From Candidatus Babelota bacterium (GTDB lineage: Bacteria > Babelota > Babeliae > Babelales > Babelaceae): a stretch of DNA of 64,000 nt. The position numbers were made by a program, and so were the translations under genes. The stretch is taken from contig JABDCP010000002.1 of NCBI GenBank assembly GCA_013288045.1, forward strand, positions 62,001 to 126,000. Direction: 5' to 3'. Shown here piece after piece: positions 1 through 8,702 of the stretch. The notes beneath the pieces are model-generated. The model saw only the letters and a program-made list of their open reading frames with translations, was not told the origin of the DNA and ran no database searches. Every line of letters starts with the position of its first letter. Positions within the stretch are counted from its first letter, which is position 1.

Positions 1-248
1 ATGACTTCACGAGGCACTTTTATATGATCAAAACGAAAAAATCCATAGTCTTGGGTATCTCTTAAAACGCCCTTGTTAAGAAGCTCTCTTATACGATCCC
101 AATCACTAGCATTTACTGCATCGACAAGTTGAAGATTCAATTCTGATTGTTCTTGTTTGGTAAGTGTACCTATTTTTTCACTTTGTGCTGCACTGAGGCT
201 TCCTGAGATCATCAGCAGACTGCTGAGTGCGAGTAATTGTATTTTCAT
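1..248 (-). CDS. Secreted ankyrin-like protein, N-terminal part (runs off the window)
   Basis: The gene starts at 248 on the minus strand and leaves the window at base 1, so only about 82 residues are visible. The first 20 or so residues are a clear signal peptide (MKIQLLALSSLLMISGS, then A-A-Q). After it comes a helix pair of the type LVDAVNASDWDRIRELLNKG, which matches the start of an ankyrin repeat and resembles the opening of the two ankyrin paralogues at 39845-42929. An exported ankyrin protein is likely, but the rest of the gene is needed to be sure. It is divergent from the Fic-MYND operon. Confidence 0.6.
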   Translation of the reverse strand, partial: MKIQLLALSSLLMISGSLSAAQSEKIGTLTKQEQSELNLQLVDAVNASDWDRIRELLNKGVLRDTQDYGFFRFDHIKVPREV

Positions 249-665
249 AAGGCCCCATGCTATGGTCATTAATTTGTTTTATGCTTGTACTATTGAGCAT
301 ATATAATTTTAACAAATTGTAAATATGTAGCGAAAAAACCAAAGCAAAAATTGCTCATTTTTGCAACTATTTTTTTGATAGGCAGTAAAACAATGCTTTT
401 GGTAGCAATAACTATGATGCCTAATGACCCAAAGACCCTTTTGGACATATTACATGCATATAAGCACCATACATAGTACTCACCTTCAATAATTCCAAGC
501 CCACAGTGGTCGCCTATTGCCATTTTTTTAAATTCTGATAGAATAGAAAACGTGCTAGATTAACAAAAAACCAAGCAACCCATTATAATCGATGGACACT
601 ATCGTAGCACACAACCAAATGTGCCACCAGTAAAACAACCACAAAGATATGACCAAAAGGACAAT
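249..665. other. Intergenic region between divergent genes
   Basis: This stretch holds no gene I can support. It carries the forward promoter of the Fic-MYND operon at 560-589 and about 75 bases of leader. A 77-codon minus-strand reading frame (290-523) lacks a ribosome binding site and has no recognisable features. Confidence 0.5.
560..589 (+). promoter_or_regulatory. Sigma-70-type promoter of the Fic-MYND operon
   Basis: TTAACA (560-565) and a perfect TATAAT (584-589) are 18 bp apart, about 75 bp upstream of the first start codon at 666. Confidence 0.6.
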
Positions 666-1862
666 ATGAAATTACGCATACTGATTTTGACCCTTATAAT
701 GGGCGTTTCCTCGATGAATGCCATGGTTCTTTCTGAAGGAAAGTGGAGCCAATACTTAGATGAGCCATTAACCGATTGGAGCAACAATACGTCTATTTAT
801 GACAATGCCTATCAAGGAGCTACCTACGACTATTCAGTAAGCTCTAAAGAAGCATTCGAGAACACTCTCAAAACACTTCCCCAAGAGGAACAGTGGGTCA
901 TCCAGGACTGGATATACGCCGTCAAACAAGTTGAAAAGAGTCTCCTTAAAAAACCTTTTGAGACGTGGACTTTTGATGATATTTCACAACTCGCTGCATG
1001 GCTCTTGCGATCATCACATAAGGATCCTCGAACCATAAGGACAGAGCCGGTACGCTGGACTTTTCGTAAGATATCAAAAGAAGAAACTGAAAAATTCGAC
1101 ACATTACTCTTTAGAAAAGTCGTTAATACCCCATCAGGAAGCAAATACATCGGCAATCCTCAGGAACGCCCGAACGCACTATTACAACCCTTAACAGCCC
1201 AAGAAGAAGCATACTTACATGAAACTGTCTACGTTTTTCCTCTAGGTGATGATGTAAAAAAAGAGCTCATTGAAGCTTTCGAATCACTCAAGCAAGAACT
1301 AGCGAAAGCCAGGGCTCTTCCTTGGGAACAACGACAACAAAAAGCATTTTCACTCGGATGTCAGTTCCATTTTGACATCATAAGAGTGCATCCTTTCAAA
1401 GCGGCTGCAAAAAGATTGGGCCGACTAGGTATGTTTATTATACATTCCCAGAATGGCATAATGCCACTCTGTGTTATCAACGCTGAAGCATATACGCAGT
1501 CTTTGTTAGCTAGCTTAAAAGAGGGTACTCATAGGCCCTTTGAAAAATTCTATAAGACTCATGTTGATCGCTACGATAATCTTCTCAAAAGCACTGCCCA
1601 GGCAGCGGGCCCTCAGAAGAGAATCTCTGCCGAGGAACACCTACGGCTCATGTTATTGAACTTTGCAGCTCATGAACAAAGCACCGATCAAACAAGCTTA
1701 GCCAGCAGTTCAAGCTGCGCTAGCTGCGGAAAACAAGACCCAAAACAACGCTGCAGTATATGCAAAGCTGTTTATTATTGTGGCCAGGAATGCCAAACAA
1801 AAGATTGGAAGGCTGGCCACAAAAAGCAATGTGCCAAAATTGCAGAAAAGCAAAAGGTATAA
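666..1862 (+). CDS. Secreted Fic-like/MYND fusion protein 1 (degenerate Fic motif)
   Basis: 398 residues from the ATG at 666; that start puts a signal peptide (about residues 1-19) at the N terminus, which the longer reading frame from 621 would bury. Around residue 242 the helix-loop-helix of a Fic domain is recognisable: FHFDIIRVHPFKAAAKRLGR, followed by a helix and the usual pocket-lining segment. Fic enzymes transfer AMP or related groups from nucleotides to target hydroxyls. The canonical motif HPFx(D/E)GNGRxxR has lost the acidic residue and both glycines here, so catalysis is doubtful. Residues about 351-389 form a complete MYND zinc finger (CxxC, CxxC, YYC, Cx8HxxxC), a eukaryotic protein-binding module. 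First of three tandem paralogues, 4 bp before the second. Target unknown. Confidence 0.75.
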   Translation: MKLRILILTLIMGVSSMNAMVLSEGKWSQYLDEPLTDWSNNTSIYDNAYQGATYDYSVSSKEAFENTLKTLPQEEQWVIQDWIYAVKQVEKSLLKKPFETWTFDDISQLAAWLLRSSHKDPRTIRTEPVRWTFRKISKEETEKFDTLLFRKVVNTPSGSKYIGNPQERPNALLQPLTAQEEAYLHETVYVFPLGDDVKKELIEAFESLKQELAKARALPWEQRQQKAFSLGCQFHFDIIRVHPFKAAAKRLGRLGMFIIHSQNGIMPLCVINAEAYTQSLLASLKEGTHRPFEKFYKTHVDRYDNLLKSTAQAAGPQKRISAEEHLRLMLLNFAAHEQSTDQTSLASSSSCASCGKQDPKQRCSICKAVYYCGQECQTKDWKAGHKKQCAKIAEKQKV

Positions 1863-1866
1863 GAGC

Positions 1867-3039
1867 ATGCCTATTAAAAAAATTACGATCATCCTTATGA
1901 GCCTTGCATCACCATTGGTGCATGGCATGGTTCTCCAAGAAAAACAGAGCTTATATCAAGATGCTCCGCTAACGCAATGGCCTAAGGCAGTTACTACGAT
2001 GGCCTATGCAGGAGCACGCTATGATACGGACATTGTTGCAGCTAAAGCAAAAGCATTATCTGAAAAAAAAGAAGAATGGGACGAAGAAACCTGCACAATT
2101 ATGGGCTGGTCTAAGGCTATTGAAGAGACTCAAAAAGAGCTGCTAACCAAGCCTTTTGAAACATGGACCGATATGGACATTCGGTACCTTTCTGCATGGA
2201 TCACTTTTTTTCACAAGAATGTTAAACATCCGGGCACTTTCAGATACATAGGCGAACCGACTTATTGGCAAATACGAGAGATGTCCGCCGAAGAATGGAA
2301 GCATATTAAAAGTTTGGTGAACCGAAAGATACTGCTCTCGGTAGATGCAAAGCTCCTTGCACGAGTCAAAAGCTCGCATCCGGATGAGCCTCACCTTTAT
2401 ACTCCGCTCACAAAAGAGGAAGAGCTCTTAGTGCAAAGATCAGTTCACCTTTTCCCTCTGAGCGAAGATATCATTGAAACAGAACTCACTACTGCCATGA
2501 TGAATATACAAGAGCAACTTAGACGTATACGAGAACTTCCCTGGAAACAAAGGCAGCAACAAGCCCTTTCTCTTGGATGTAAGTTTCATTATGATATCGT
2601 ACGCATCCATCCTTTTATAGAAGGAGCCAAGCGCTTGGGAAGACTTTGCAAATATATCATTCATGCTCAACATGGCATTAGACCACTCAAAATTGCCGAT
2701 CCAGCAGCCAATACCCGGGTACTCATAGAAAGCCTTCTTCAAAAATCTCATCTACCCTTTGAAACCTATTTTAGAAGATGCTTGGAAGCGGGGGAGGCAA
2801 AACTAAAAGCAATTGAACCTGCTGGCAAGGATCAACCTGTAACACCAGGAGGTTTAAAAAATATCTCTCTCGCTCAGACCATTGCATGCGGAAAATGCGG
2901 GAAAAAAGGAGAGGGATTTCAGCGATGTGCGGCCTGCAAAGAAGTCTATTATTGCTCTAAAGAATGCCAAAAGGACGACTGGATAACTCGGCACAAAAAG
3001 CAGTGCATAACCAAGCCATCGCCCCAAACCAAGAATTAA
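1867..3039 (+). CDS. Secreted Fic-like/MYND fusion protein 2
   Basis: 390 residues. The ATG at 1867 is chosen over upstream in-frame starts because it follows the previous stop by 4 bp and begins a signal peptide. The Fic core lies near residue 248 as HPFIEGAKRLGRL: histidine, phenylalanine, the acidic residue, the first glycine and the two arginines of HPFx(D/E)GNGRxxR are kept, but Asn-Gly is replaced by Ala-Lys. This copy could still bind nucleotide; whether it is an AMPylase is unknown. Residues about 341-380 are a full MYND finger (CGKC, CAAC, YYCSKEC, H, C). The N-terminal third shares a motif of the form DxPLTxWP with its neighbours. Likely an exported host-directed effector. Confidence 0.8.
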   Translation: MPIKKITIILMSLASPLVHGMVLQEKQSLYQDAPLTQWPKAVTTMAYAGARYDTDIVAAKAKALSEKKEEWDEETCTIMGWSKAIEETQKELLTKPFETWTDMDIRYLSAWITFFHKNVKHPGTFRYIGEPTYWQIREMSAEEWKHIKSLVNRKILLSVDAKLLARVKSSHPDEPHLYTPLTKEEELLVQRSVHLFPLSEDIIETELTTAMMNIQEQLRRIRELPWKQRQQQALSLGCKFHYDIVRIHPFIEGAKRLGRLCKYIIHAQHGIRPLKIADPAANTRVLIESLLQKSHLPFETYFRRCLEAGEAKLKAIEPAGKDQPVTPGGLKNISLAQTIACGKCGKKGEGFQRCAACKEVYYCSKECQKDDWITRHKKQCITKPSPQTKN

Positions 3040-3049
3040 GGATTTTTTG

Positions 3050-4207
3050 ATGATAACACGAACTACAAGATTACCCATATTAGCTCTGATGGTCCTCCTG
3101 GCCATACCTTCTATAGTATGCCTTAGTAAGGAAAAACTATTTGAGGACAGTCCCATCACGAAATGGCCCAATATAACTTATGATGCAGCCTATCAAGGTG
3201 CATCACATAACTTTTCACAAGAGCCGGAGAAAATTGCTGCCCTCCTTGCAACCGCGCTTAATATTTCTACAAGGGATCAAGCCAAAGCGGAGGGATTAAA
3301 TGAAGAAGTAAGAATCATTTTGGACTGGTTCTATGCTCTTTACAAAAGCAGAACAAGCTTGCTTAATAAGCCATTTGAGCGATGGACCATCGATGATATC
3401 AAGATGCTCTCTTCCTGGCTTACACGTCTCGATCCTCAGGTACCAGAACCCGGAGCCTTCAGAGTAGATGAAGCTACCTGGCAAATAAGAGAAGAAATAT
3501 GTACCAAAGAATGGTCCTATATTGTCTTTTTGCTGAAACGAAAAGAAGTTACTGCAACACCCGCATCTCTTGCAGAATATCGCAATAGTCCTGAAGTTCA
3601 AAAATTTCCAACGTTGCTAAATCCTCTCACAGACGACGAAAAAGCTCTCCTTAAAAATTCAATTTACCTCTTTACTCCAGTAGAAGCTATCGAAAAAGAA
3701 CTTCAAGCTGCTTTAGAAGAGGCCCAGAATGCCGTTATTGCCATAAAAAATCTTCCCTGGCAAGAACGTCAGAACAAGGTACTATCCATAAGCTCTAAGT
3801 TCCATTATGACATTGTGCGCGTTCACCCTTTTCCAGAGGGCTCAAAAAGATTAGGAAGGCTTTGTTTGTATCTCATCGATGCTCAACATGGCATTCGCCC
3901 GGTTCATTTTACCGATGCAATACTGCATAAATCGGCCCTTACGTCATGTCTTCAAAAAAATTCGCATGCCCCCTTTGAAAGCTTCATAAGAGCTTGCTAC
4001 GGTCTTGAACATAGGCGGGAGGACCTCGAGCCTGTCGCCACATCTGCTAGTTCAAGTACTAAGTGGTGCCATTTCTGTGGAAACCGGGGAGATGATCTCA
4101 AAATATGCAGTGGTTGTAAAAAATTCTATTATTGTAATAGAGACTGTCAAGGACAAGATTGGAATGCCGGCCACAAACAAGAGTGTACAAAACAAAAAGC
4201 ACAATAA
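3050..4207 (+). CDS. Secreted Fic-like/MYND fusion protein 3
   Basis: 385 residues from the ATG at 3050; an overlapping TTG at 3047 adds one residue. Signal peptide at residues 1-23, Fic core near residue 259 (HPFPEGSKRLGRL), MYND finger at about 340-378 (CHFC, CSGC, YYCNRDC, H, C). As in copy 2 the acidic residue, Gly and both Arg of the Fic motif are retained while Asn-Gly has become Ser-Lys, so the substitution is a family trait rather than decay. The gene follows copy 2 by 10 bp and ends the operon; an AT-rich weak hairpin with a T run (about 4218-4247) may terminate it. Predicted secreted effector; substrate unknown. Confidence 0.8.
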   Translation: MITRTTRLPILALMVLLAIPSIVCLSKEKLFEDSPITKWPNITYDAAYQGASHNFSQEPEKIAALLATALNISTRDQAKAEGLNEEVRIILDWFYALYKSRTSLLNKPFERWTIDDIKMLSSWLTRLDPQVPEPGAFRVDEATWQIREEICTKEWSYIVFLLKRKEVTATPASLAEYRNSPEVQKFPTLLNPLTDDEKALLKNSIYLFTPVEAIEKELQAALEEAQNAVIAIKNLPWQERQNKVLSISSKFHYDIVRVHPFPEGSKRLGRLCLYLIDAQHGIRPVHFTDAILHKSALTSCLQKNSHAPFESFIRACYGLEHRREDLEPVATSASSSTKWCHFCGNRGDDLKICSGCKKFYYCNRDCQGQDWNAGHKQECTKQKAQ

Positions 4208-4293
4208 TACGCTCATGTAAAAGAAGAGACATTCATCTTTTTTTTAAAGGCGCTATACTTAAAAAAAAGATACCTTAAGCTGGGCGTATTTCT

Positions 4294-5223
4294 ATGGGAA
4301 AAATCCTCATTTACTATAAATACATAGATATCGAAAAACCTTCGATTGAAGTAGCTGCGCAAAAAAAACTGTGTCGTGAGCTTGGCCTTACCGGTCGCAT
4401 TTATATTGCACGTGAAGGAATTAATGGAACTGTTGGAGGTTCCTTTGAAGCTACTGAAAGATACAAAGAAGCTATGCGCTCCCATCCTCTTTTCTTTGAT
4501 GCAGACTTCAAGGAAAGCGATGGTGGCACTGACTATTTTCCACGGCTCCAAGTAACGGCAAAAGACCAGGCGGTAAATTTCGGTGTAGATCCCCAAGAAG
4601 TATCTGCACGAGATGCAGGAATCCATCTATCTGCTGAGGAAGCGCATGCCCTTATGACAGCAAATCCCGATGATTTAGTTATACTGGATGCTCGCAATGA
4701 TTATGAATGGCGTGTGGGAGCATTCACTCATGCGGTTAGGCCTCCTATTTCCAACTTTAGAGATCTGCCTGAGTATCTTGACACGCATCTTGATCAATTC
4801 AAGGGGAAGCGAGTACTTATGTATTGCACAAGCGGTATACGCTGCGAACGCGCAACTGCGTATCTTAAGAAAAAGCAGGTAGCTCAAGAAGTCTTTCAGA
4901 TTAGGGGAGGCATTCAACGCTATACTGAAAAATATCCCGATGGTCACTTTAGAGGCAAAAACTACGTCTTTGATGCCAGAGTCACCGAAAAAATAACGGA
5001 TGATATCCTTGCGGAGTGTGATCATTGCAAAAAACCGAACGATGATTACACCAACTGTATCAATGCTCAGTGCAATAAGCAGCTGATTTCCTGCCCTGAC
5101 TGCATTGGTGTATATCAAAATACCTGCAGCGACCGATGCGCCGAGCTCGTGAAAAATGGAGAGGTACAGATACGCTATATTTTCAGAAAACTACCTGCCG
5201 AACTTGAAAAGAGCAAGGAATAA
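4294..5223 (+). CDS. trhO: tRNA uridine(34) hydroxylase, rhodanese family (TrhO/YceA)
   Basis: 309 residues. The family makes 5-hydroxyuridine at the wobble position of tRNAs in an oxygen-dependent reaction. The N-terminal YceA-type domain (AREGINGTVGG) is followed by a rhodanese domain with the catalytic cysteine loop CTSGIRCERA at about residues 178-187, and then a cysteine-rich tail with paired CxxC motifs, as in full-length members. Length is close to normal for the family. A -10 like TATACT lies at 4256-4261. It begins a tight run with murB (3 bp gap) and the LysE-type gene (1 bp gap), which are functionally unrelated and probably just cotranscribed. Confidence 0.88.
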   Translation: MGKILIYYKYIDIEKPSIEVAAQKKLCRELGLTGRIYIAREGINGTVGGSFEATERYKEAMRSHPLFFDADFKESDGGTDYFPRLQVTAKDQAVNFGVDPQEVSARDAGIHLSAEEAHALMTANPDDLVILDARNDYEWRVGAFTHAVRPPISNFRDLPEYLDTHLDQFKGKRVLMYCTSGIRCERATAYLKKKQVAQEVFQIRGGIQRYTEKYPDGHFRGKNYVFDARVTEKITDDILAECDHCKKPNDDYTNCINAQCNKQLISCPDCIGVYQNTCSDRCAELVKNGEVQIRYIFRKLPAELEKSKE

Positions 5224-5226
5224 CGC

Positions 5227-6210
5227 ATGTCTTCACCAGTGCTTCAGCCATCCTATAGATTGCCCTTAGAAACCTCGCTTATTATTCCCTCAGTTTCCCT
5301 TGCTGATAAAAACTGGTTCAAAACAGGTGGTTCTGCAGCATATTTTGCCGAGCCACAAACTGCTGAAGAGTTCCAGTTAGCACTCAATACTGCTCGCGCC
5401 CATGGGTTACCTGTGTGCCTTATTGGGGAAGGAGCAAATATGCTCATTAGTGACTCTGGTATTGAAGGACTAGTCATCAAGCCTCAGCTTAAAAACATTT
5501 CGGGTCTCATGATTGATGAAGAGCATGCACTTGTCACTGCCGGCGCAGGTGTATCTTTTAGCGAACTCATTGCCTGGTGCCTTGATACTCACCTTATTGG
5601 ACTTGAAGAGTTTAGTGGTATCCCTGGCAGCATTGGCGGGGCTGTATTTATAAATATCCACTACTTCGAGTTTCTTCTTGGTCAATTTATGACCGGAGGC
5701 CAGGTCATAGAAAAATCGACCGGTAAGCTTCTCACTGTAGATCAAAGTTGGTTCCAGTTTGGGTACAACACATCCCTACTGCACGAGGGAAATCACTATT
5801 TAGTGTCTGCTACCTTTAAACTTAAAAGGGTAGATCGCGAAGCTGCTGCGTATGCCAAAGGCAGAAGCCATGAGATGATACGGCATCGCGCTAAACGTTA
5901 CCCAACCTCACATACTTGCGGTAGCTTCTTTAGAAACTTTACTGAGAAGGAAGTTGCCCATACGAGCAAAAAACTTATCTTTGTAGCTTACTATCTTGAT
6001 AAATTAGGTATCAAAGGGGAACTTGCCATAGGTGGCGCACAGGTCTCTCATCAGCACGCTAACATGATAGTTAATCGGGGAAGCGCTACCACCAATGACA
6101 TTATCACTCTCGCACGGACCATGCAAAAACTCGTCTATGATGAATTTGGTATGATCCCTCAACCAGAATGCCGTTTAATGGGGTTCAACGAATATCCATT
6201 GTTAAAATAA
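5227..6210 (+). CDS. murB: UDP-N-acetylenolpyruvoylglucosamine reductase
   Basis: 327 residues. MurB is a cytoplasmic flavoenzyme that reduces UDP-GlcNAc-enolpyruvate to UDP-MurNAc for peptidoglycan. Visible marks are the FAD-binding segment (GEGANMLISDSGIEGLVI), the pyrophosphate loop GIPGSIGGAVFIN, the catalytic serine loop CGSFFRN and the C-terminal glutamate (PECRLMG). Two departures stand out: the usual NAGAYG stretch after the loop reads NIHYFEF, and the usual YR pair of the substrate-binding YRxS motif appears as YN (FGYNTS). This may be a variant subfamily. Its presence indicates that the cell makes, or once made, muropeptide precursors. Confidence 0.82.
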   Translation: MSSPVLQPSYRLPLETSLIIPSVSLADKNWFKTGGSAAYFAEPQTAEEFQLALNTARAHGLPVCLIGEGANMLISDSGIEGLVIKPQLKNISGLMIDEEHALVTAGAGVSFSELIAWCLDTHLIGLEEFSGIPGSIGGAVFINIHYFEFLLGQFMTGGQVIEKSTGKLLTVDQSWFQFGYNTSLLHEGNHYLVSATFKLKRVDREAAAYAKGRSHEMIRHRAKRYPTSHTCGSFFRNFTEKEVAHTSKKLIFVAYYLDKLGIKGELAIGGAQVSHQHANMIVNRGSATTNDIITLARTMQKLVYDEFGMIPQPECRLMGFNEYPLLK

Positions 6211-6211
6211 C

Positions 6212-6868
6212 ATGATTAATTTTATAAAAGGTATCATTATAGGTTTTGCTATGGCTGCCCCGGTCGGCCCCCTTGCACTTCTTTGCATTCGGCAAAGTCT
6301 TACAAAAGGCCTCAAAGCTGGTGCTATCACTGCCTATGGCATAGCTCTTGGAGATGGTTTTTATGCTCTTATTGCAGCTCTTGGGCTCAGCGCATTTAGC
6401 TCATTTGTGCTTGCCCATCGAGAATATCTTTTTGTCGCAGGTGGTATTATTCTGATTGTACTTGGGATTAAGGGACTTATCGCTCCATTACCTCCTCAAG
6501 AAAAAACGATCGAGATTCCCATCAAGGCGCGTGGACTCACTATTCTTCTTCAAACAATGATTATTACGCTTACCAATCCGATGACTATTCTTTCATTTGT
6601 TGCCGCATTCAGTGCATTTGAATTTGAAAGATTTTATGACACGAATGAAGCCATCTATGTTGCTCTTGGAATAACTCTTGGATCTTTCTTCTGGTTCTTA
6701 CTTATAAGCGCGACCTTTGCCTATTTTAGAACCAAAGTAACTCCAGCAATATATAGGATCATTAATCTCATATCAGGCTCACTGCTCATTGTGTATGGAA
6801 CTCTATTCTTGCTTGATGCAGCCTGGGCAGTACTCTTTAAGACCTACCTCTCATCAAAAATCTTATAA
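6212..6868 (+). CDS. LysE/RhtB-family amino-acid exporter
   Basis: 218 residues, almost entirely membrane-embedded with about six hydrophobic helices. The N terminus (GFAMAAPVGPLALLCIRQSL) is the signature of the LysE/RhtB superfamily: a first helix ending in PVGP, then R-x-x-L-x-x-G. Members export amino acids or small amines across the inner membrane; the substrate cannot be read from sequence. It starts 1 bp after murB and its end overlaps the convergent Cache gene by 6 bp. Confidence 0.82.
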   Translation: MINFIKGIIIGFAMAAPVGPLALLCIRQSLTKGLKAGAITAYGIALGDGFYALIAALGLSAFSSFVLAHREYLFVAGGIILIVLGIKGLIAPLPPQEKTIEIPIKARGLTILLQTMIITLTNPMTILSFVAAFSAFEFERFYDTNEAIYVALGITLGSFFWFLLISATFAYFRTKVTPAIYRIINLISGSLLIVYGTLFLLDAAWAVLFKTYLSSKIL

Positions 6869-8506
6869 GAAATAACCACTGCCCACAATATAGTTTTTAA
6901 CCTTATCACCCATCTTTTTCGGCACCGATTTTACGTATACCTTGCGCTGAGCATTTCGTGTCTGATACTCAACCCAACCACCACCATTAACTGCAATCGT
7001 AATGATGTCATTTACTATCATTTTTCCTTGTTGGTCAGTAGCATTTAGCAAGTTTTTCCAGAGCTGAGACTTATTAGTACCATTTACCAATCGGGTTCCC
7101 TCAGCGTCGTAAACAAAGATTGAAAGATCACCTCGCACATAATCACTTCCCGGCTCACTCAAAAGTCCAAGCGCCACATCAATATCTGATTGATTCACAA
7201 CCTCGACCGCTCTGCTGACAAGCGTCTGAGTTGAGGCTGTTTTTGAAGAGGGGAAAAACTCTGCACCTATAACAAACTTTCCATCGGGCGTTTCCACAAA
7301 CTCTACATACGCTACGGCATTAGCATTACGAGTTACAAAGGATACCAATGCTCGCTTTTTCTTTTGAGCAAGTTCAATCATATCCCTCACATAATAACGT
7401 CCGCTAGCACCTCTCAGTTTTAAAAGATTTTGGCCAACAAATGAAGGGTTCTCCCCATTAGCAAGACATTTACCCTCAAGATCAAAAACGAAGATGCCTA
7501 GTGCCCCTTGTGCAAACTCACCCACCACATTTGAAAATTCTGAAAAGGCCTGTTTTGCTCCATTTGCTTTTAAATAATGTATAGCTCGCTCAACATAGTT
7601 TTTTACTGTACCCAGAGTAATATTTGGATGATACCCCGCAGCGATAAGATATTCTGTTTTTGTTTTAGGATCGACTACTTTCTCAACATATGAACGTTTG
7701 AATTCATTACGCCAATAATATTCTACCCAACCTTTTCCTTTGGTTTTTGCAACCTCTATCAGTTCTCTGATTAATGGTTTACCACGAGAGTCTTGAAGAT
7801 CGATAAGATTCTGACCAACTAATGCAGCATTTTGACCATGAGCAACCACCTGTCCATTAAAATCATACGCAAACATATAAATGTCACCCTTCACAAAGGG
7901 GCCATTAGGGTTGCTAATCAAAGCAAAAGTAGATTCGCGTCCATTCTGGTCAAAATAAGCTACCGAAGTCTTTACTAATTGCTTGGTGGTAAATTCATCA
8001 TTTTCTGGGAAGAATCCTGAACCGAGGACATATTTTTGACCATCTTTCAAAACTGTTTTGACATAAGCTGTTTGATATCCATTGTTCCAGAGAAAACTAA
8101 TTCGACCGCCCTCTCGTCCTATATGCATCATGTCATTAATAAGCGGCTGCCCTCCGACACCTTTTTTGTCTTTGATATTCTGCCAAATAAGATCATAATC
8201 ATCACCATAGGCAAGACAGGTCCCTGATTCTTTGAATACAAAGACAAAGAGCTCCCCTTTTCGCCAGACCGTATTGTGCACAAAATCATTGCAGGCAACT
8301 GAAACGGGCTCCTTCATAAAGTGCTTGACCCCGTTAAGCACTAACTGTTTAGATTCTTGTGTTTTACGGTTAATATCAACATCTGATTCTTCATCAATTT
8401 TAAGATCATCACTTTCCTCAGACATAGAAGGAATCTTTGAATCTCCCTGAACAGGAAAAAAACCGATGAGTAACAACACAATACTCATGTAGCGAATGCA
8501 CTTCAT
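6863..8506 (-). CDS. Secreted protein with four tandem Cache-type sensor domains
   Basis: 547 residues. The start at 8506 is set by a strong GGGAG ribosome site and by the signal peptide directly after it. The mature protein contains four repeats of about 115-120 residues, each with the pattern F-x-x-D-x-x-G-x-x-x-A-x-G, then VGQNL, a helix, GWVEY-like strand and a closing V-x-G-x-G-F/Y-F. This is the layout of single Cache-2 extracellular ligand-binding domains (usual ligands: small organic acids or amines). No transmembrane anchor, kinase, or chemotaxis output is present, so it is not a normal receptor; it may scavenge or bind a ligand in the periplasm or outside. It has its own promoter at 8547-8576. 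Confidence 0.7.
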   Translation of the reverse strand: MKCIRYMSIVLLLIGFFPVQGDSKIPSMSEESDDLKIDEESDVDINRKTQESKQLVLNGVKHFMKEPVSVACNDFVHNTVWRKGELFVFVFKESGTCLAYGDDYDLIWQNIKDKKGVGGQPLINDMMHIGREGGRISFLWNNGYQTAYVKTVLKDGQKYVLGSGFFPENDEFTTKQLVKTSVAYFDQNGRESTFALISNPNGPFVKGDIYMFAYDFNGQVVAHGQNAALVGQNLIDLQDSRGKPLIRELIEVAKTKGKGWVEYYWRNEFKRSYVEKVVDPKTKTEYLIAAGYHPNITLGTVKNYVERAIHYLKANGAKQAFSEFSNVVGEFAQGALGIFVFDLEGKCLANGENPSFVGQNLLKLRGASGRYYVRDMIELAQKKKRALVSFVTRNANAVAYVEFVETPDGKFVIGAEFFPSSKTASTQTLVSRAVEVVNQSDIDVALGLLSEPGSDYVRGDLSIFVYDAEGTRLVNGTNKSQLWKNLLNATDQQGKMIVNDIITIAVNGGGWVEYQTRNAQRKVYVKSVPKKMGDKVKNYIVGSGYFL

Positions 8507-8546
8507 GCCAAACTCCCTCTTGCTTTCATACTTGTAAGTTGCTCTT

Positions 8547-8576
8547 AGTGTAGTCAAGCAGCTCAGAAAATCGCAA
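8547..8576 (-). promoter_or_regulatory. Promoter of the four-Cache-domain gene
   Basis: On the minus strand TTGCGA (8571-8576) and TACACT (8547-8552) are 18 bp apart, about 40 bp upstream of the start codon at 8506. Confidence 0.45.
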
Positions 8577-8635
8577 GAGTTTTGCCCAAAAGTTATCAAT
8601 ATCCTTAAGTGCTGATACGTAACTTTTAGTGCAGC

Positions 8636-8664
8636 AAAAAAGGTCCTGATGAGGGACCTTTTTT
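8636..8664 (-). terminator. Rho-independent terminator after the J-like gene
   Basis: GGTCC/GGACC stem (8642-8646 with 8654-8658) extended by an A run and a T run on either side, so it can work on both strands. It lies 39 bp past the stop of the minus-strand gene at 8703. Confidence 0.75.
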
Positions 8665-8702
8665 ATTAATGGCTTGTGAAAATCTATGTAACGACGTGCA
8701 AA

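Noticed and set aside
290-523. 77-residue minus-strand reading frame near the left edge
   Set aside because: No ribosome binding site, no recognisable features, and it lies in the promoter gap of divergent genes.
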